NCBI GenBank assembly: GCA_965279095.1
Contig: CBDIHH010000006.1
Span: 889,612 to 953,611 of the forward strand
DNA length: 64,000 bases
Source of the DNA: CBDIHH01 sp965279095
GTDB taxonomy: Bacteria > Pseudomonadota > Alphaproteobacteria > Caulobacterales > Caulobacteraceae
Reading direction: 5' to 3'
Shown one piece after another: positions 29,712 through 37,445 of the stretch. Positions within the stretch are counted from its first letter, which is position 1; every line of letters starts with the position of its first letter. Both the position numbers and the translations under genes were made by a program. The notes beneath the pieces are model-generated. The model was given only the letters and a program-made list of their open reading frames with translations. It was not told the DNA's origin and did not search any database.

Positions 29712-30014
29712 ATGCGGCTCATCGCTTGGTCCAGCCTGCTGGTTTACGCCCAGCGACACCCGCAAACCCTGCCGGCGTTGTTGCATTGGCGGGCGCTGGT
29801 GAAGGATGCCCAATGGTCGTCGATGTCCGATGTCATCGCCACCGCCTCCAAGGCCAAGTCCGTTGGCGGTGACCGGATACGGTTTGAGATTGCTGGGGGG
29901 AACTACAGGCTGGTCGCGGCCTTCGATTTTGAGAAGCAGATCGTTTTCGTGAAGTTCATAGGCACTCACGCCGAATACGACCGGATCGACGCCGCCTCCG
30001 TCTCGCAGTTCTAG
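29712..30014 (+). CDS. higB: HigB-type mRNA interferase toxin
   Basis: 100 aa, RelE/HigB superfamily. The family pattern is clear: MRLIAWSSLLVYAQRHP at the start, LVAAFDFEKQIVFVKFIGTHAEYDRID at the end. Such toxins cut translated mRNA. The start at 29712 is preferred; an ATG at 29697 would add five residues. The antitoxin gene follows after 10 nt. The toxin-first order is typical for higBA. Confidence 0.9.
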   Translation: MRLIAWSSLLVYAQRHPQTLPALLHWRALVKDAQWSSMSDVIATASKAKSVGGDRIRFEIAGGNYRLVAAFDFEKQIVFVKFIGTHAEYDRIDAASVSQF

Positions 30015-30024
30015 GGAGCAGCTC

Positions 30025-30390
30025 ATGGATATTCGCCCCATCCGCAGCGCCGACGACCATGAGGCCGCCCTGCGCGAGATCGACCGCCTGTGGGGCGCGC
30101 CTTCAGGCACCCCGGACGGCGACAAGCTCGATGTCTTGGCGACCTTGGTCGAGCGGTTCGAAGAGCGCGAGCACCCCTTCGAGCAGCCATCCCCCGTGGA
30201 GATGATCAAGTTCGTCATGGAGCAGAACGGCTATGGTCAGGCGGACCTGGCCAAGTTGCTGGGGTCCCGGTCGCGGGCGTCGGAGGTGCTGTCGGGCAAA
30301 CGCAAGCTGACGCTGGAGCAGATCCGCCTGTTGCACAGCCACTGGCGCATTCCGCTGAACAGCCTGATCGACGCGGTCAAGGCGGCGTGA
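30025..30390 (+). CDS. higA: HigA-type antitoxin with helix-turn-helix
   Basis: 121 aa. The N-terminal part (about 1-60) is acidic and probably wraps the toxin; the C-terminal XRE helix-turn-helix (about 65-115) includes YGQADLAKLLGSRSRASEVLSGKRKLT and would bind the operon promoter. GGGAG precedes the ATG. Together with higB it forms a type II toxin-antitoxin pair, the only plasmid- or island-like module in the window. Confidence 0.9.
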   Translation: MDIRPIRSADDHEAALREIDRLWGAPSGTPDGDKLDVLATLVERFEEREHPFEQPSPVEMIKFVMEQNGYGQADLAKLLGSRSRASEVLSGKRKLTLEQIRLLHSHWRIPLNSLIDAVKAA

Positions 30391-30409
30391 CATTGGCTGC
30401 CTGCCAGAC

Positions 30410-31576
30410 CTACCCTCCCGCCTTGAACGGCGAATACTCCGCCGCCAGCCAGTCCATCTCCTCCTGCACCGCCACCCGCTCCTGCTCGAGGTAGCGGGCC
30501 ACGGGTTTGCGCAGGGCGGGGTCGGCGATGTAGTGGGCGGAATAGACGGCGGCGGGCAGGTAGCCGCGGGCGAGCTTGTGCGGGCCCTGGGCGCCGGCCT
30601 CGACCCGCGCCAGGCCGCGGGCGATGGCGTGCTCGATGGCCTGGTAGTAGCAGAGCTCGAAATGAAGGAAGGGGATGTCCTCGGTGCAGCCCCAGTTGCG
30701 GCCATAGAGGCAATCCCCGCCGATCAGGTTCAGGGCCCCGGCCACCCATTGGCCGTCCCTGCGAGCCAGGAACAGCAAGACCTTGTCGGCCATCCGCTCG
30801 CCGAGTTGGCCGAAGAAGGCGCGGCTCAGATAGGGCCGGCCCCATTTGCGGCCGCCGGTGTCGACATAGAATCGGTAGAAGGCGTCCCAGTGCTCGCTCT
30901 TCAGGTCCGCGCCCGTCAGGGCCACGACCTCCACCGCCGCCAGGGCGTCGCGGCGCTCGCGGCGGATGGTCTTGCGCCGGCCTGACGACAGGGCGGCGAG
31001 GAAGTCGTCGAAGGTGGCGTAGCCGGCGTTGTACCAGTGGAACTGCTTGTCCTGGCGCTGCAGGAAGCCGTGCTCGCCCATGGCCTCCCACTCCTCCACG
31101 AGGGGGAAGGTGACATGCAGGGACGAGGCGCCGATCTTGTCGCAGACGGTGGCCGCCCCGGCGATCAGCAGGCCGTGCGCCTGCGCCCGGTCGACATCGG
31201 GCCGCACCAGCAGCCGCGGGCCGGTGACAGGCGAGAAGGGCGCGGCGCACTGCAGCTTCGGGTAATAGCGCCCGCCGGCGCGCTCATAGGCGTCGGCCCA
31301 GCCGTGGTCGAAGACATATTCGCCCTGGGAATGGGACTTCAGATAGAGCGGCGCCACCGCCGCCACGACGCCGGCCTCGTCGCGCACCGACAGGTGGTGC
31401 GGGGCCCAGCCGGTGCGGGGGGCGGCGCAGCCGGTCTCCTCGAGCGCGTCCAGAAAATCGAACGCAACGAAGGGGTTGGCGGCGTAATCTGGCGCCGAGG
31501 CGCAGGCGTCCCACGCCTCGCGGCCGATCTCAGCGATGGCGCGGTGGATCTGGATTTCCGCTTTCAGCGCGGTCAC
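30410..31576 (-). CDS. FemAB-like/DUF482 acyltransferase of the GNAT superfamily
   Basis: 388 aa, PF04339-like. Conserved stretches include NPFVAFDFLDALEETG at the N-terminus, PVTGPRLLV, RRKTIRRERRD near the middle and GRNWGCTEDIPFLHFELCYYQAIEHAI. The fold has two GNAT domains and the family is often labelled a peptidoglycan biosynthesis or N-acetyltransferase protein, but the substrate is unknown. Its start overlaps the phosphodiesterase gene by 4 nt, making a three-gene operon with RidA. Confidence 0.88.
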   Translation of the reverse strand: MTALKAEIQIHRAIAEIGREAWDACASAPDYAANPFVAFDFLDALEETGCAAPRTGWAPHHLSVRDEAGVVAAVAPLYLKSHSQGEYVFDHGWADAYERAGGRYYPKLQCAAPFSPVTGPRLLVRPDVDRAQAHGLLIAGAATVCDKIGASSLHVTFPLVEEWEAMGEHGFLQRQDKQFHWYNAGYATFDDFLAALSSGRRKTIRRERRDALAAVEVVALTGADLKSEHWDAFYRFYVDTGGRKWGRPYLSRAFFGQLGERMADKVLLFLARRDGQWVAGALNLIGGDCLYGRNWGCTEDIPFLHFELCYYQAIEHAIARGLARVEAGAQGPHKLARGYLPAAVYSAHYIADPALRKPVARYLEQERVAVQEEMDWLAAEYSPFKAGG

Positions 31577-32304
31577 GGCGCGATGCCCTCGAAGATGATG
31601 CTGTCACAGTCCCAGGCGGCGGATTCCCTCTCGGTCTCGCGTCGCACGGTCCAGGCGACCACCGGCAGGCCGCCGGCGCGCAGGCGCCGGGCGGGCTCGG
31701 TGGCCAGCAGGTCAAGCCCCAGCACCAGGAATTGCGGGTCGGCGATGGAAACCTGCTCCAGCCGCCGGTAGGCCGCCTGGGTCTCCGCCGTCGCCTGCGG
31801 ATTCCACCCGTCGCTGAAGGACGACATCCCCCGCGGCGTCGCCGGGTCGTGCGACGCCATCCAGGCGAGGGCGTAGGGGTTGAAGCCGATGAAGGCGTAG
31901 GGGCCCGGGTGTCCGGCGACCACCTCCAGGACCCGTTGCTCCAGCCGCCCTTCCTGGCCGCTGGGAACCTTCAGTTCGATCAACACCGTCGCTTGGTCGC
32001 CGATCGCGTCCAGGGCCTGGGCCAGGGTGGGAATGCGGCAGTCGGTCCCCAGCAGCCGCAGGACCGTCAGCTCGGCTGCCGTGCGTTCCGCCACCGGCCC
32101 CGATTGGGCGGTCATCCGCGCCAGGCTGTCGTCATGGAAGACCATGGCCTCGCCGTCGGCGCTGAGCTGGACATCGAGCTCGACGCCGTAACCGGCCTCG
32201 GCCGCGGCCGCGAAGGCGGGCAGAGAGTTTTCCGGCTGCTCCCCCGGGCGCCACAGGCCGCGATGGGCGAAGGGTCGGTCCAGGAAGCCCGCCGGCAGGC
32301 TCAC
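31573..32304 (-). CDS. Glycerophosphodiester phosphodiesterase
   Basis: 243 aa GDPD TIM barrel. Catalytic features are FAHRGLW (HRG), the metal ligands in VELDVQLS and the second His in VFHDDSL. The late EGIAP fits the family C-terminus. No signal peptide, so a cytosolic enzyme that breaks down glycerophosphodiesters from phospholipid turnover. Overlaps both neighbours by 4 nt. Confidence 0.9.
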   Translation of the reverse strand: MSLPAGFLDRPFAHRGLWRPGEQPENSLPAFAAAAEAGYGVELDVQLSADGEAMVFHDDSLARMTAQSGPVAERTAAELTVLRLLGTDCRIPTLAQALDAIGDQATVLIELKVPSGQEGRLEQRVLEVVAGHPGPYAFIGFNPYALAWMASHDPATPRGMSSFSDGWNPQATAETQAAYRRLEQVSIADPQFLVLGLDLLATEPARRLRAGGLPVVAWTVRRETERESAAWDCDSIIFEGIAP

Positions 32305-32762
32305 GCCAGCTCCACCACGGCGTCGATCTCCACGGCGAAGTTCATGGGCAGCCGATAGACGCCGACGGCTGATCGCGCGTGGCGCCCGGCGTCGCCGAAC
32401 ACCTCGACCATCAGGTCCGAACAGCCGTTCACCACCTGCGGGATGTCGAAGAAGTCAGCCCCCGCCTGGACGAAGCCGCCCAGCTTGACCACCCGCCGGA
32501 TGCGGTCGAGGTCGCCGCCCGCCGCCGCCCGCATCTGGGCCAGCAGGTTGATGCCGCACAGGCGCGCCGCGCCCACGGCCGTGGTCAGGCCCACGTCGTC
32601 GCCGACCACGCCCTTGAGGCCGCCCTTGCCGTCGGTGGAGACCTGGCCGGAGATGTGCGCCAGGGCCCCCGCCTGGACGAAGGGGACATAGTTGGCGATC
32701 GGCGCCACCGGCTCGGGCAGGACAATCCCCAGGGCGGCGAGCCGCGCTTCGACCTTGGACAT
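32301..32762 (-). CDS. RidA family protein (YjgF/YER057c/UK114)
   Basis: 153 aa, somewhat longer than classic RidA. The start at 32762 is fixed by an AGGAGG 4 nt before the ATG. The sequence has FVQAGALAHISGQV, the central RIRRVVKLGGFVQAGADF and the late GVYRLPMNFAVEIDAVV. It lacks the typical active Arg context of canonical RidA (RSAVGVYRLP here), so it belongs to a divergent subgroup. First gene of the ridA-GDPD-acyltransferase operon. Confidence 0.85.
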   Translation of the reverse strand: MSKVEARLAALGIVLPEPVAPIANYVPFVQAGALAHISGQVSTDGKGGLKGVVGDDVGLTTAVGAARLCGINLLAQMRAAAGGDLDRIRRVVKLGGFVQAGADFFDIPQVVNGCSDLMVEVFGDAGRHARSAVGVYRLPMNFAVEIDAVVELA

Positions 32763-32820
32763 GACGCCTCCTGAGCAGACCGATGACATAGCGCGGGCGG
32801 TAAGGAGGGGGAAGCGGTGG

Positions 32821-32930
32821 TGCGTGGTTCGAGACGCGCCTTTCAGGCGCTCCTCACCATGACGCGCGTTTCGCGCTCCCCAACGCCCCTATGGTGAGGA
32901 GCCTGCGCAGCAGGCGTCTCGAACCACGCA
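32821..32930. repeat. Cloverleaf-like intergenic palindrome between ridA and dinB
   Basis: The outer arms are a perfect 17-bp pair, TGCGTGGTTCGAGACGC (32821-32837) and GCGTCTCGAACCACGCA (32914-32930). Inside are a left hairpin GCGCCT-TTC-AGGCGC (32836-32850), a central 12-bp stem GCTCCTCACCAT/ATGGTGAGGAGC (32849-32860 with 32891-32902) and a right hairpin GCCTGC-GCA-GCAGGC (32901-32915). Almost every base is in a stem. It lies between divergent 5' (ridA) and 3' (dinB) ends. Confidence 0.85.
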
Positions 32931-32935
32931 GCCCC

Positions 32936-34189
32936 TCAATGGCGCTTCAGCGCCCGCCCGCTGACCACGGCGCCCGCGCCGAACTTGGCGCGCAGGGCGT
33001 CCATGGCCTTCTCGCTGGAGAGCGCCTTGGCCTCCGCGCCGCCGAACAGGTCGCTGGCGGCGTCCGCCGCCTCCACCAGGTCCGCCAGGCCCACCCCGAT
33101 CAACCGGTAGGGCTGTCCGTTCGCCTCCTTGGCCAGCAGGTCGCGGGCGGCGGCGAACAGGCCCCGCGCCGTCTGCAGGGGAACGGAAACCGTGCGCCGA
33201 CGGGTGAGCAGGGTGAAATCGGCCCGGCGCAGCTTCAGCACCACCACGCGCCCCGCCACCCCCGCCTCGCGGCATCGTCGGGCGGTCTTCTCGCACAGGG
33301 GCCACAGCCGGTCCTCCAGGGCCTCCAGCTCGGTCAGATCCTCGTCGAAGGTGGTCTCGTTGGAGACGCCCTTGCGGCCCTCGTCCGGGTTCACCGGGCG
33401 GCTGTCCAACCCCTGGGCCAGCTGGTGCAGGCGCAGGCCGAAGCCTGAGAACTTCTGCACCAGGTATTTCGGCTCGGCGCGGGCGAGGTCGCCGATCGTG
33501 GTGAAGCCAGCGCCCTGCAGGGCCTTGACCATGGCCGGCCCCACCCCGGGCAGGATGCCCACCGGTCGCGGCGCCAGGAAGGCCTGGGCCTCCGCCCCGA
33601 TGGGCGAGAAGCCGCGGGGCTTGTCGATGTCGGAGGCCACCTTGGCCAGGAATTTGTTGTGCGCCAGCCCCACCGACACGGTCAGGCCCACCTCCCGCTC
33701 GATCTGCTGCTGCGCCCGGGCCAGCTGCCACGCGGGGCAGCCGCCGTTCAGCCGCTCGGTGCCCGACAGGTCCAGCCAGGCCTCGTCCAGGGACAGGGTC
33801 TGGACCAGGGGGGTGAGGGCCTGCAGCTTGGCCATGATGGCCCGGCTGGCCTCGATGTATTTGGAAAAATCCGGCTTTATCACAACGGCTTGTGGGCACA
33901 GCTTGAGAGCCTTGAACATGGGCATGGCCGAGCGCACCCCACTGATGCGGGCGATGTAGCAGCAGGTGGTCACCACCCCGCGCTTCCCGCCCCCCACGAT
34001 CACCGCCACGTCGCGCAGCTCGGGCCGGTCGCGCTTCTCCACCGAGGCGTAGAAGGCGTCGCAGTCGAGGTGGGCGATGGCCAGCCGTTCCAGTTCCGCG
34101 TGGGCCACCAGCCGCGGCGAGGCGCAGGACGGGCACCGGCTCAGGCCCCCGTCACCTATCCACAGGCAGTCCCGGCACAGGGTCTTCAC
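32936..34189 (-). CDS. dinB: DNA polymerase IV with N-terminal zinc-ribbon-like extension
   Basis: 417 aa Y-family translesion polymerase. The palm is visible as IAHLDCDAFYASVEKRD and SLDEAWLDL, and the helix-hairpin-helix as GILPGVGPAMVKAL, followed by the little finger. Before the polymerase lies a short Cys-rich module, C5-x2-C8 and C19-x2-C22, resembling a zinc ribbon and seen in alphaproteobacterial DinB. GTG start at 34189 overlaps the ROK stop (GTGA); a GTG at 34210 is an alternative. SLDEAW replaces the more common SIDEAY. Confidence 0.92.
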   Translation of the reverse strand: MKTLCRDCLWIGDGGLSRCPSCASPRLVAHAELERLAIAHLDCDAFYASVEKRDRPELRDVAVIVGGGKRGVVTTCCYIARISGVRSAMPMFKALKLCPQAVVIKPDFSKYIEASRAIMAKLQALTPLVQTLSLDEAWLDLSGTERLNGGCPAWQLARAQQQIEREVGLTVSVGLAHNKFLAKVASDIDKPRGFSPIGAEAQAFLAPRPVGILPGVGPAMVKALQGAGFTTIGDLARAEPKYLVQKFSGFGLRLHQLAQGLDSRPVNPDEGRKGVSNETTFDEDLTELEALEDRLWPLCEKTARRCREAGVAGRVVVLKLRRADFTLLTRRRTVSVPLQTARGLFAAARDLLAKEANGQPYRLIGVGLADLVEAADAASDLFGGAEAKALSSEKAMDALRAKFGAGAVVSGRALKRH

Positions 34190-35094
34190 GGCCCCGGCTC
34201 CAGGGGCCACAGCCAGGCGGCGCCCCGCACCCCCGAGGAGTCGCCATGGACGGCCGGGCGGATCGGCGTCGTCCAGCCGTCGCCGAACACGTGCGGCGTC
34301 ACCGCGGCGGGCAGGCGCTCATAAAGGGCGGCGGTGTTGGACATGCCGCCCCCCAGGACGATGACATGGGGGTCGAGGATGTCGGCGATGACGGCCAGGG
34401 CCCGGCCCAGGCGGTCGACATAGGCGTCCAGGCTGGCCGAGGCGGCCGCCTCTCCGGCCAGGGCGGCCTCCACCACCGCTGCGGCAGTCAAGGCCTGGCC
34501 GGTCCGGCGGGCGTGATCGGCGGCGAGGCCGGGGCCCGATATCCAGGTTTCCAGACACCCCTGGCGTCCGCACCAGCAGGGCGGGGCGAGGCGCTCGGCC
34601 TCGGTGGCCCAGGGCAGGGGGGTGTGGCCCCATTCGCCGCCAAGCCCGTTGGCGCCTTCGATCAGACGCCCGTCGACCACCACCCCGCCCCCGCAGCCGG
34701 TGCCGAGGATGGCGGCGAAGACCGTGGGAAAGCCCGCGCCGGCGCCGTCGAGCGCCTCCGACAGGGCCAGGCAGTTGGCGTCATTGGCCAGCCGCACCGG
34801 CCGACCGAGGGCCGCCTCGAGGTCCTCGCGGAAGGGGCGGCCGTTGAGCCAGGTGCTGTTGGCGTTGCGGATCAGGCCGGTGCGCGGCGAGGGCGAACCG
34901 GGCGCGCCGATCCCCACCGAGCGCGCCGGCCCGGCCTGGGCCTCCACCTGGGCGACCAGATCGCGCACGGCGGCGAGGGCGGCGTCGTAGCCGCCCGGGT
35001 TGGGCGCGCGCACCCGGGACAGGATACGGCCTTGCGCATCCAGGGCCGCGGCCTCGATCTTGGTCCCGCCGAAGTCAACGCCGATTCGGATCAC
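34186..35094 (-). CDS. ROK family sugar kinase (fructokinase-like)
   Basis: 302 aa. ATP-binding GVDFGGTKIEAA starts the protein, GIGAPG and the ROK zinc motif CWCGRQGCLE (with GHTPLP before it) are present, as is GTGCGGGVVVDG. It phosphorylates a hexose, most likely fructose or glucose. The GTG at 35094 is used because the conserved N-terminus begins there; a much longer open frame upstream has no family similarity. Translationally coupled to dinB by a GTGA overlap. Confidence 0.9.
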   Translation of the reverse strand: MIRIGVDFGGTKIEAAALDAQGRILSRVRAPNPGGYDAALAAVRDLVAQVEAQAGPARSVGIGAPGSPSPRTGLIRNANSTWLNGRPFREDLEAALGRPVRLANDANCLALSEALDGAGAGFPTVFAAILGTGCGGGVVVDGRLIEGANGLGGEWGHTPLPWATEAERLAPPCWCGRQGCLETWISGPGLAADHARRTGQALTAAAVVEAALAGEAAASASLDAYVDRLGRALAVIADILDPHVIVLGGGMSNTAALYERLPAAVTPHVFGDGWTTPIRPAVHGDSSGVRGAAWLWPLEPGP

Positions 35095-35202
35095 GATTAA
35101 GTTCAGGGTCTTAGGGTGACGCCGTTCAGGCAGAGCCCTAAGCCATACACCATCCGCCCCCTCGCCGCGCGGCGATCCTCGCGACCCACGGAGCCTCACC
35201 TC

Positions 35203-35919
35203 TTGCCGCTCAGGCCTATCCACAAGATCCGGATCGCCATCGCCCTGATGGCCCTCGTCCTGCCGGTCCTGGCCCTGGCGGCGATCGTCGCCGGGGTGAT
35301 CCTGTTCCGCTACGACGTGCTCGATTTGCGCGCGAGCCAGCTGTGGCTGGCGGCGGCGGCCAGTGTCGGCGGCCTCGCCCTGGTGGTCCTGGCCATCGCG
35401 CGGACCGCCAAGTGGCTGTCCTGGCGCTGGCTGGCCCTGCTGGTCATCCCGGCCATGGCCCCGATCATCACCGGGGCGGCGGCGGTGGACTATCTGAACC
35501 GCCATCCCTCCACCGCCGAGGTCTCCACCGACCTGGTCGATCCCCCGGTGTTCAGCGGCCCCGCCGCCGCGCCCTTCCCCCAGGGGCTCGAGGCGGTCGG
35601 CCGCGCGCGGCATGGGTCGGTGCGCAGCCTGACCCTGCGTCAGCCGCCCCAGCAGGCCTTCGACCTGGTGCTGGCGGCGGCGAAGGCGCGGACCGGATGG
35701 CGGGTGACGGCGTCGCATCCCCCCGAGACCATCGAGGGGACGGCGGTGTTCGGCCGTTTCCGCTATGAGCGCGCCTGGTCCCTGCGCCTGCGGCCGGAGC
35801 TGGGCGGCGGCTCGCTGGTGGACATGCGCATCCGCTCTCGCCCAGGCGAGCCGGACCTCGGCGGCAACGCCGAGGAGGTGCAGGCCTTCCTCGATGCGGT
35901 CGCCCGCGCGGCGCGCTGA
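35203..35919 (+). CDS. Membrane-anchored DUF1499 protein
   Basis: 238 aa. Three hydrophobic segments in the first 110 residues (about 10-32, 45-65, 72-92) are followed by a DUF1499 domain (about 125-235) with VSTDLVDPP, the Arg/Glu-rich FGRFRYER and a late VDMRIRSRPGEPDLGGNAEEV. Function unknown; the domain is common in photosynthetic and alphaproteobacterial membrane proteins. The TTG at 35203 with GGAG 9 nt upstream is preferred to a GTG at 35116, which would add 29 unconserved, charged residues. Confidence 0.8.
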   Translation: MPLRPIHKIRIAIALMALVLPVLALAAIVAGVILFRYDVLDLRASQLWLAAAASVGGLALVVLAIARTAKWLSWRWLALLVIPAMAPIITGAAAVDYLNRHPSTAEVSTDLVDPPVFSGPAAAPFPQGLEAVGRARHGSVRSLTLRQPPQQAFDLVLAAAKARTGWRVTASHPPETIEGTAVFGRFRYERAWSLRLRPELGGGSLVDMRIRSRPGEPDLGGNAEEVQAFLDAVARAAR

Positions 35920-35984
35920 TCTCCGTCAGTCGGGCACGGCACAGGTTGCTGGCGCAACAAATTGTTTGCTGCTACGCTTGAGCA

Positions 35985-36003
35985 TCGCCCGACAGTCGGG
36001 CGA
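35985..36003. promoter_or_regulatory. Perfect 19-bp palindrome before the lipoprotein gene
   Basis: TCGCCCGAC-A-GTCGGGCGA, 9-bp arms around one A, ends 14 nt before the ATG at 36018, next to a GGGGG ribosome site. A half copy, GTCGGGCA, occurs at 35929-35936. It is a candidate operator or a hairpin that gates translation. Confidence 0.4.
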
Positions 36004-36017
36004 GGTTTGGGGGATTC

Positions 36018-36407
36018 ATGTCAAATATTATACGCGCGGTCTTCGTGACCGCCGCGGCGCTGTCTCTTGGCGCCTGCGCGACCATCACGCGGGGAACTAG
36101 CACCGACTGGCAGGTATCCAGTACACCGCCTGGGGCCGAGGTCAGCACATCTAATGGCTTCAGCTGCAAGTCGACGCCTTGCGCCCTCAAGATGCCACGC
36201 AAATCGGAGTTCACCGCAACGATCAGCAAGCCTGGCTACAAGACTGCCCAGATCGCGGTGACCAACACCGTTAAGACGGGTGGGGGAACCGCGATGGCCG
36301 GAAACGTGATCTTCGGCGGCCTCATCGGGGCGGGCGTGGACGTGAGTTCGGGAGCCATGCTGGACCTGACGCCCAATCCGGCGAGCGTGACATTGGAAGC
36401 TAACTAG
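36018..36407 (+). CDS. Small outer-envelope lipoprotein with PEGA-like domain
   Basis: 129 aa. The lipobox LGAC at Cys20 gives a mature lipoprotein. It then has WQVSSTPPGAEVSTSNGFSC and CKSTPCALKMPRKSEFTATI, a PEGA-type beta fold with a probable Cys pair, and ends in a Gly-rich hydrophobic stretch (about 92-112). Homologues are often mislabelled translation initiation factor 2. A rho-independent terminator follows immediately. Confidence 0.85.
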   Translation: MSNIIRAVFVTAAALSLGACATITRGTSTDWQVSSTPPGAEVSTSNGFSCKSTPCALKMPRKSEFTATISKPGYKTAQIAVTNTVKTGGGTAMAGNVIFGGLIGAGVDVSSGAMLDLTPNPASVTLEAN

Positions 36408-36412
36408 TCTCC

Positions 36413-36445
36413 ACGGCTGCCGTCCCTCGGGGCGGCAGCCGTTTT
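36413..36445 (+). terminator. Rho-independent terminator of the lipoprotein gene
   Basis: ACGGCTGCCG (36413-36422) pairs perfectly with CGGCAGCCGT (36433-36442), 10-nt loop, followed by a T-run (36442-36445), 6 nt after the TAG. Confidence 0.8.
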
Positions 36446-36486
36446 GCATCTCCCGCCGGCGGCGAACCGGAATGGGACGATCGACG

Positions 36487-37443
36487 ATGACAGACCGTGT
36501 GATGCAGGCGTGGACGCCGCAGATGAAGCGGGACTACGGCAAGCGGATCGTCGCCTTCCGCCATACCCTGGCCGACAGCGGGCTGTTCACCGACGCGGCC
36601 CTGGCCCGCCTGCTGGACGACCATCCTCGCGAACACCTCGACATCAACACCATGTCCGCCCCGCCGCCGCCCGGCGAGCGCTGGATCGCCGGCGACGCCC
36701 ACGGGGTGTCCGGCGCCGACCTTGTGGCGGCGGCGCACCGGGGCCGGATCTGGATGAACGCCCGCCGCGCCATGCTCCTGCACCCGGCCTACCGCGCCCT
36801 GTTCGAGGCGGCCACGGCCCAGTTCGCCCGCGAGACGGGGGTGCGGATCTTCAATCCCATGGGCGGCATCCTCATCTCGGCGCCCCGGATGGGGACCTTC
36901 TTCCACAACGACGCCACCGAGACGATGTTGTGGCACGTGCGCGGAGTGAAGCGGATGCACCTGTTCCCCGCCACCGAGGCCTATCTGCCCGAGGTCCATT
37001 ACGAGGGCCATCTGCTCAAGGAGACCCTCTCGGACCTGCCCTATCGGCCGGAGATGGAGGCGGGGGCCACCGTGGCGACCCTGCGCCCCGGCGACGGCCT
37101 GACCTGGCCCCTGCACTGGCCGCACCATGTCCAGAATGAGGACAGCTTCAACGTCTCGGTCTCGATCGAATACTCCACCTTCGCCTCGGCCATGACCAAT
37201 GGCGCCTATGTGACCAACGGCCTGGTGCGCCGCTGGACCGGCTGGAACACCAGCACCCGCCGCACCCCCCCGGCCCTGCGCCCCCTGCTGTTCGCCGCCT
37301 CCAAGGCGCTCAGGCGCTTCGCCCGGCCGGTGGATGCGCCAGGAGCCTATCCGCGCGCCTTCGACGTGGACCTGGAGGCCCCGCACTGCGTGCGCTGGCG
37401 CCCCGGCGCCGAGCCCGCCGCCCGTCTCGACACCGCCGCCTAG
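36487..37443 (+). CDS. Cupin/JmjC-like 2-oxoglutarate oxygenase family protein
   Basis: 318 aa. The cupin-8 type iron site appears as FFHNDATETMLWHVRGVKRMH and, distal, LHWPHHVQNEDSFNVSVS. The first His and Asp and the later His fit an HxD...H triad. Such proteins hydroxylate small molecules or proteins; the substrate is unknown. ATG at 36487 is preferred over 36472 (five extra residues); neither has a strong ribosome site. It is convergent with a DNA methyltransferase gene. Confidence 0.78.
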   Translation: MTDRVMQAWTPQMKRDYGKRIVAFRHTLADSGLFTDAALARLLDDHPREHLDINTMSAPPPPGERWIAGDAHGVSGADLVAAAHRGRIWMNARRAMLLHPAYRALFEAATAQFARETGVRIFNPMGGILISAPRMGTFFHNDATETMLWHVRGVKRMHLFPATEAYLPEVHYEGHLLKETLSDLPYRPEMEAGATVATLRPGDGLTWPLHWPHHVQNEDSFNVSVSIEYSTFASAMTNGAYVTNGLVRRWTGWNTSTRRTPPALRPLLFAASKALRRFARPVDAPGAYPRAFDVDLEAPHCVRWRPGAEPAARLDTAA

Positions 37444-37445
37444 GG

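Noticed and set aside
29304..30218. 304-codon minus-strand frame across the islet
   Set aside because: Crosses higBA and the glycosyltransferase remnant in antisense; no start signal or motif.
35095..35140. LexA-type GTTC pair before the ROK-dinB operon
   Set aside because: GTTC copies at about 35100 and 35124 are not separated by 7 nt, so they do not fit the alphaproteobacterial SOS box.
35095..35718. Upstream extension of the ROK kinase frame
   Set aside because: Antisense to the DUF1499 gene; the kinase signature starts at the GTG at 35094.
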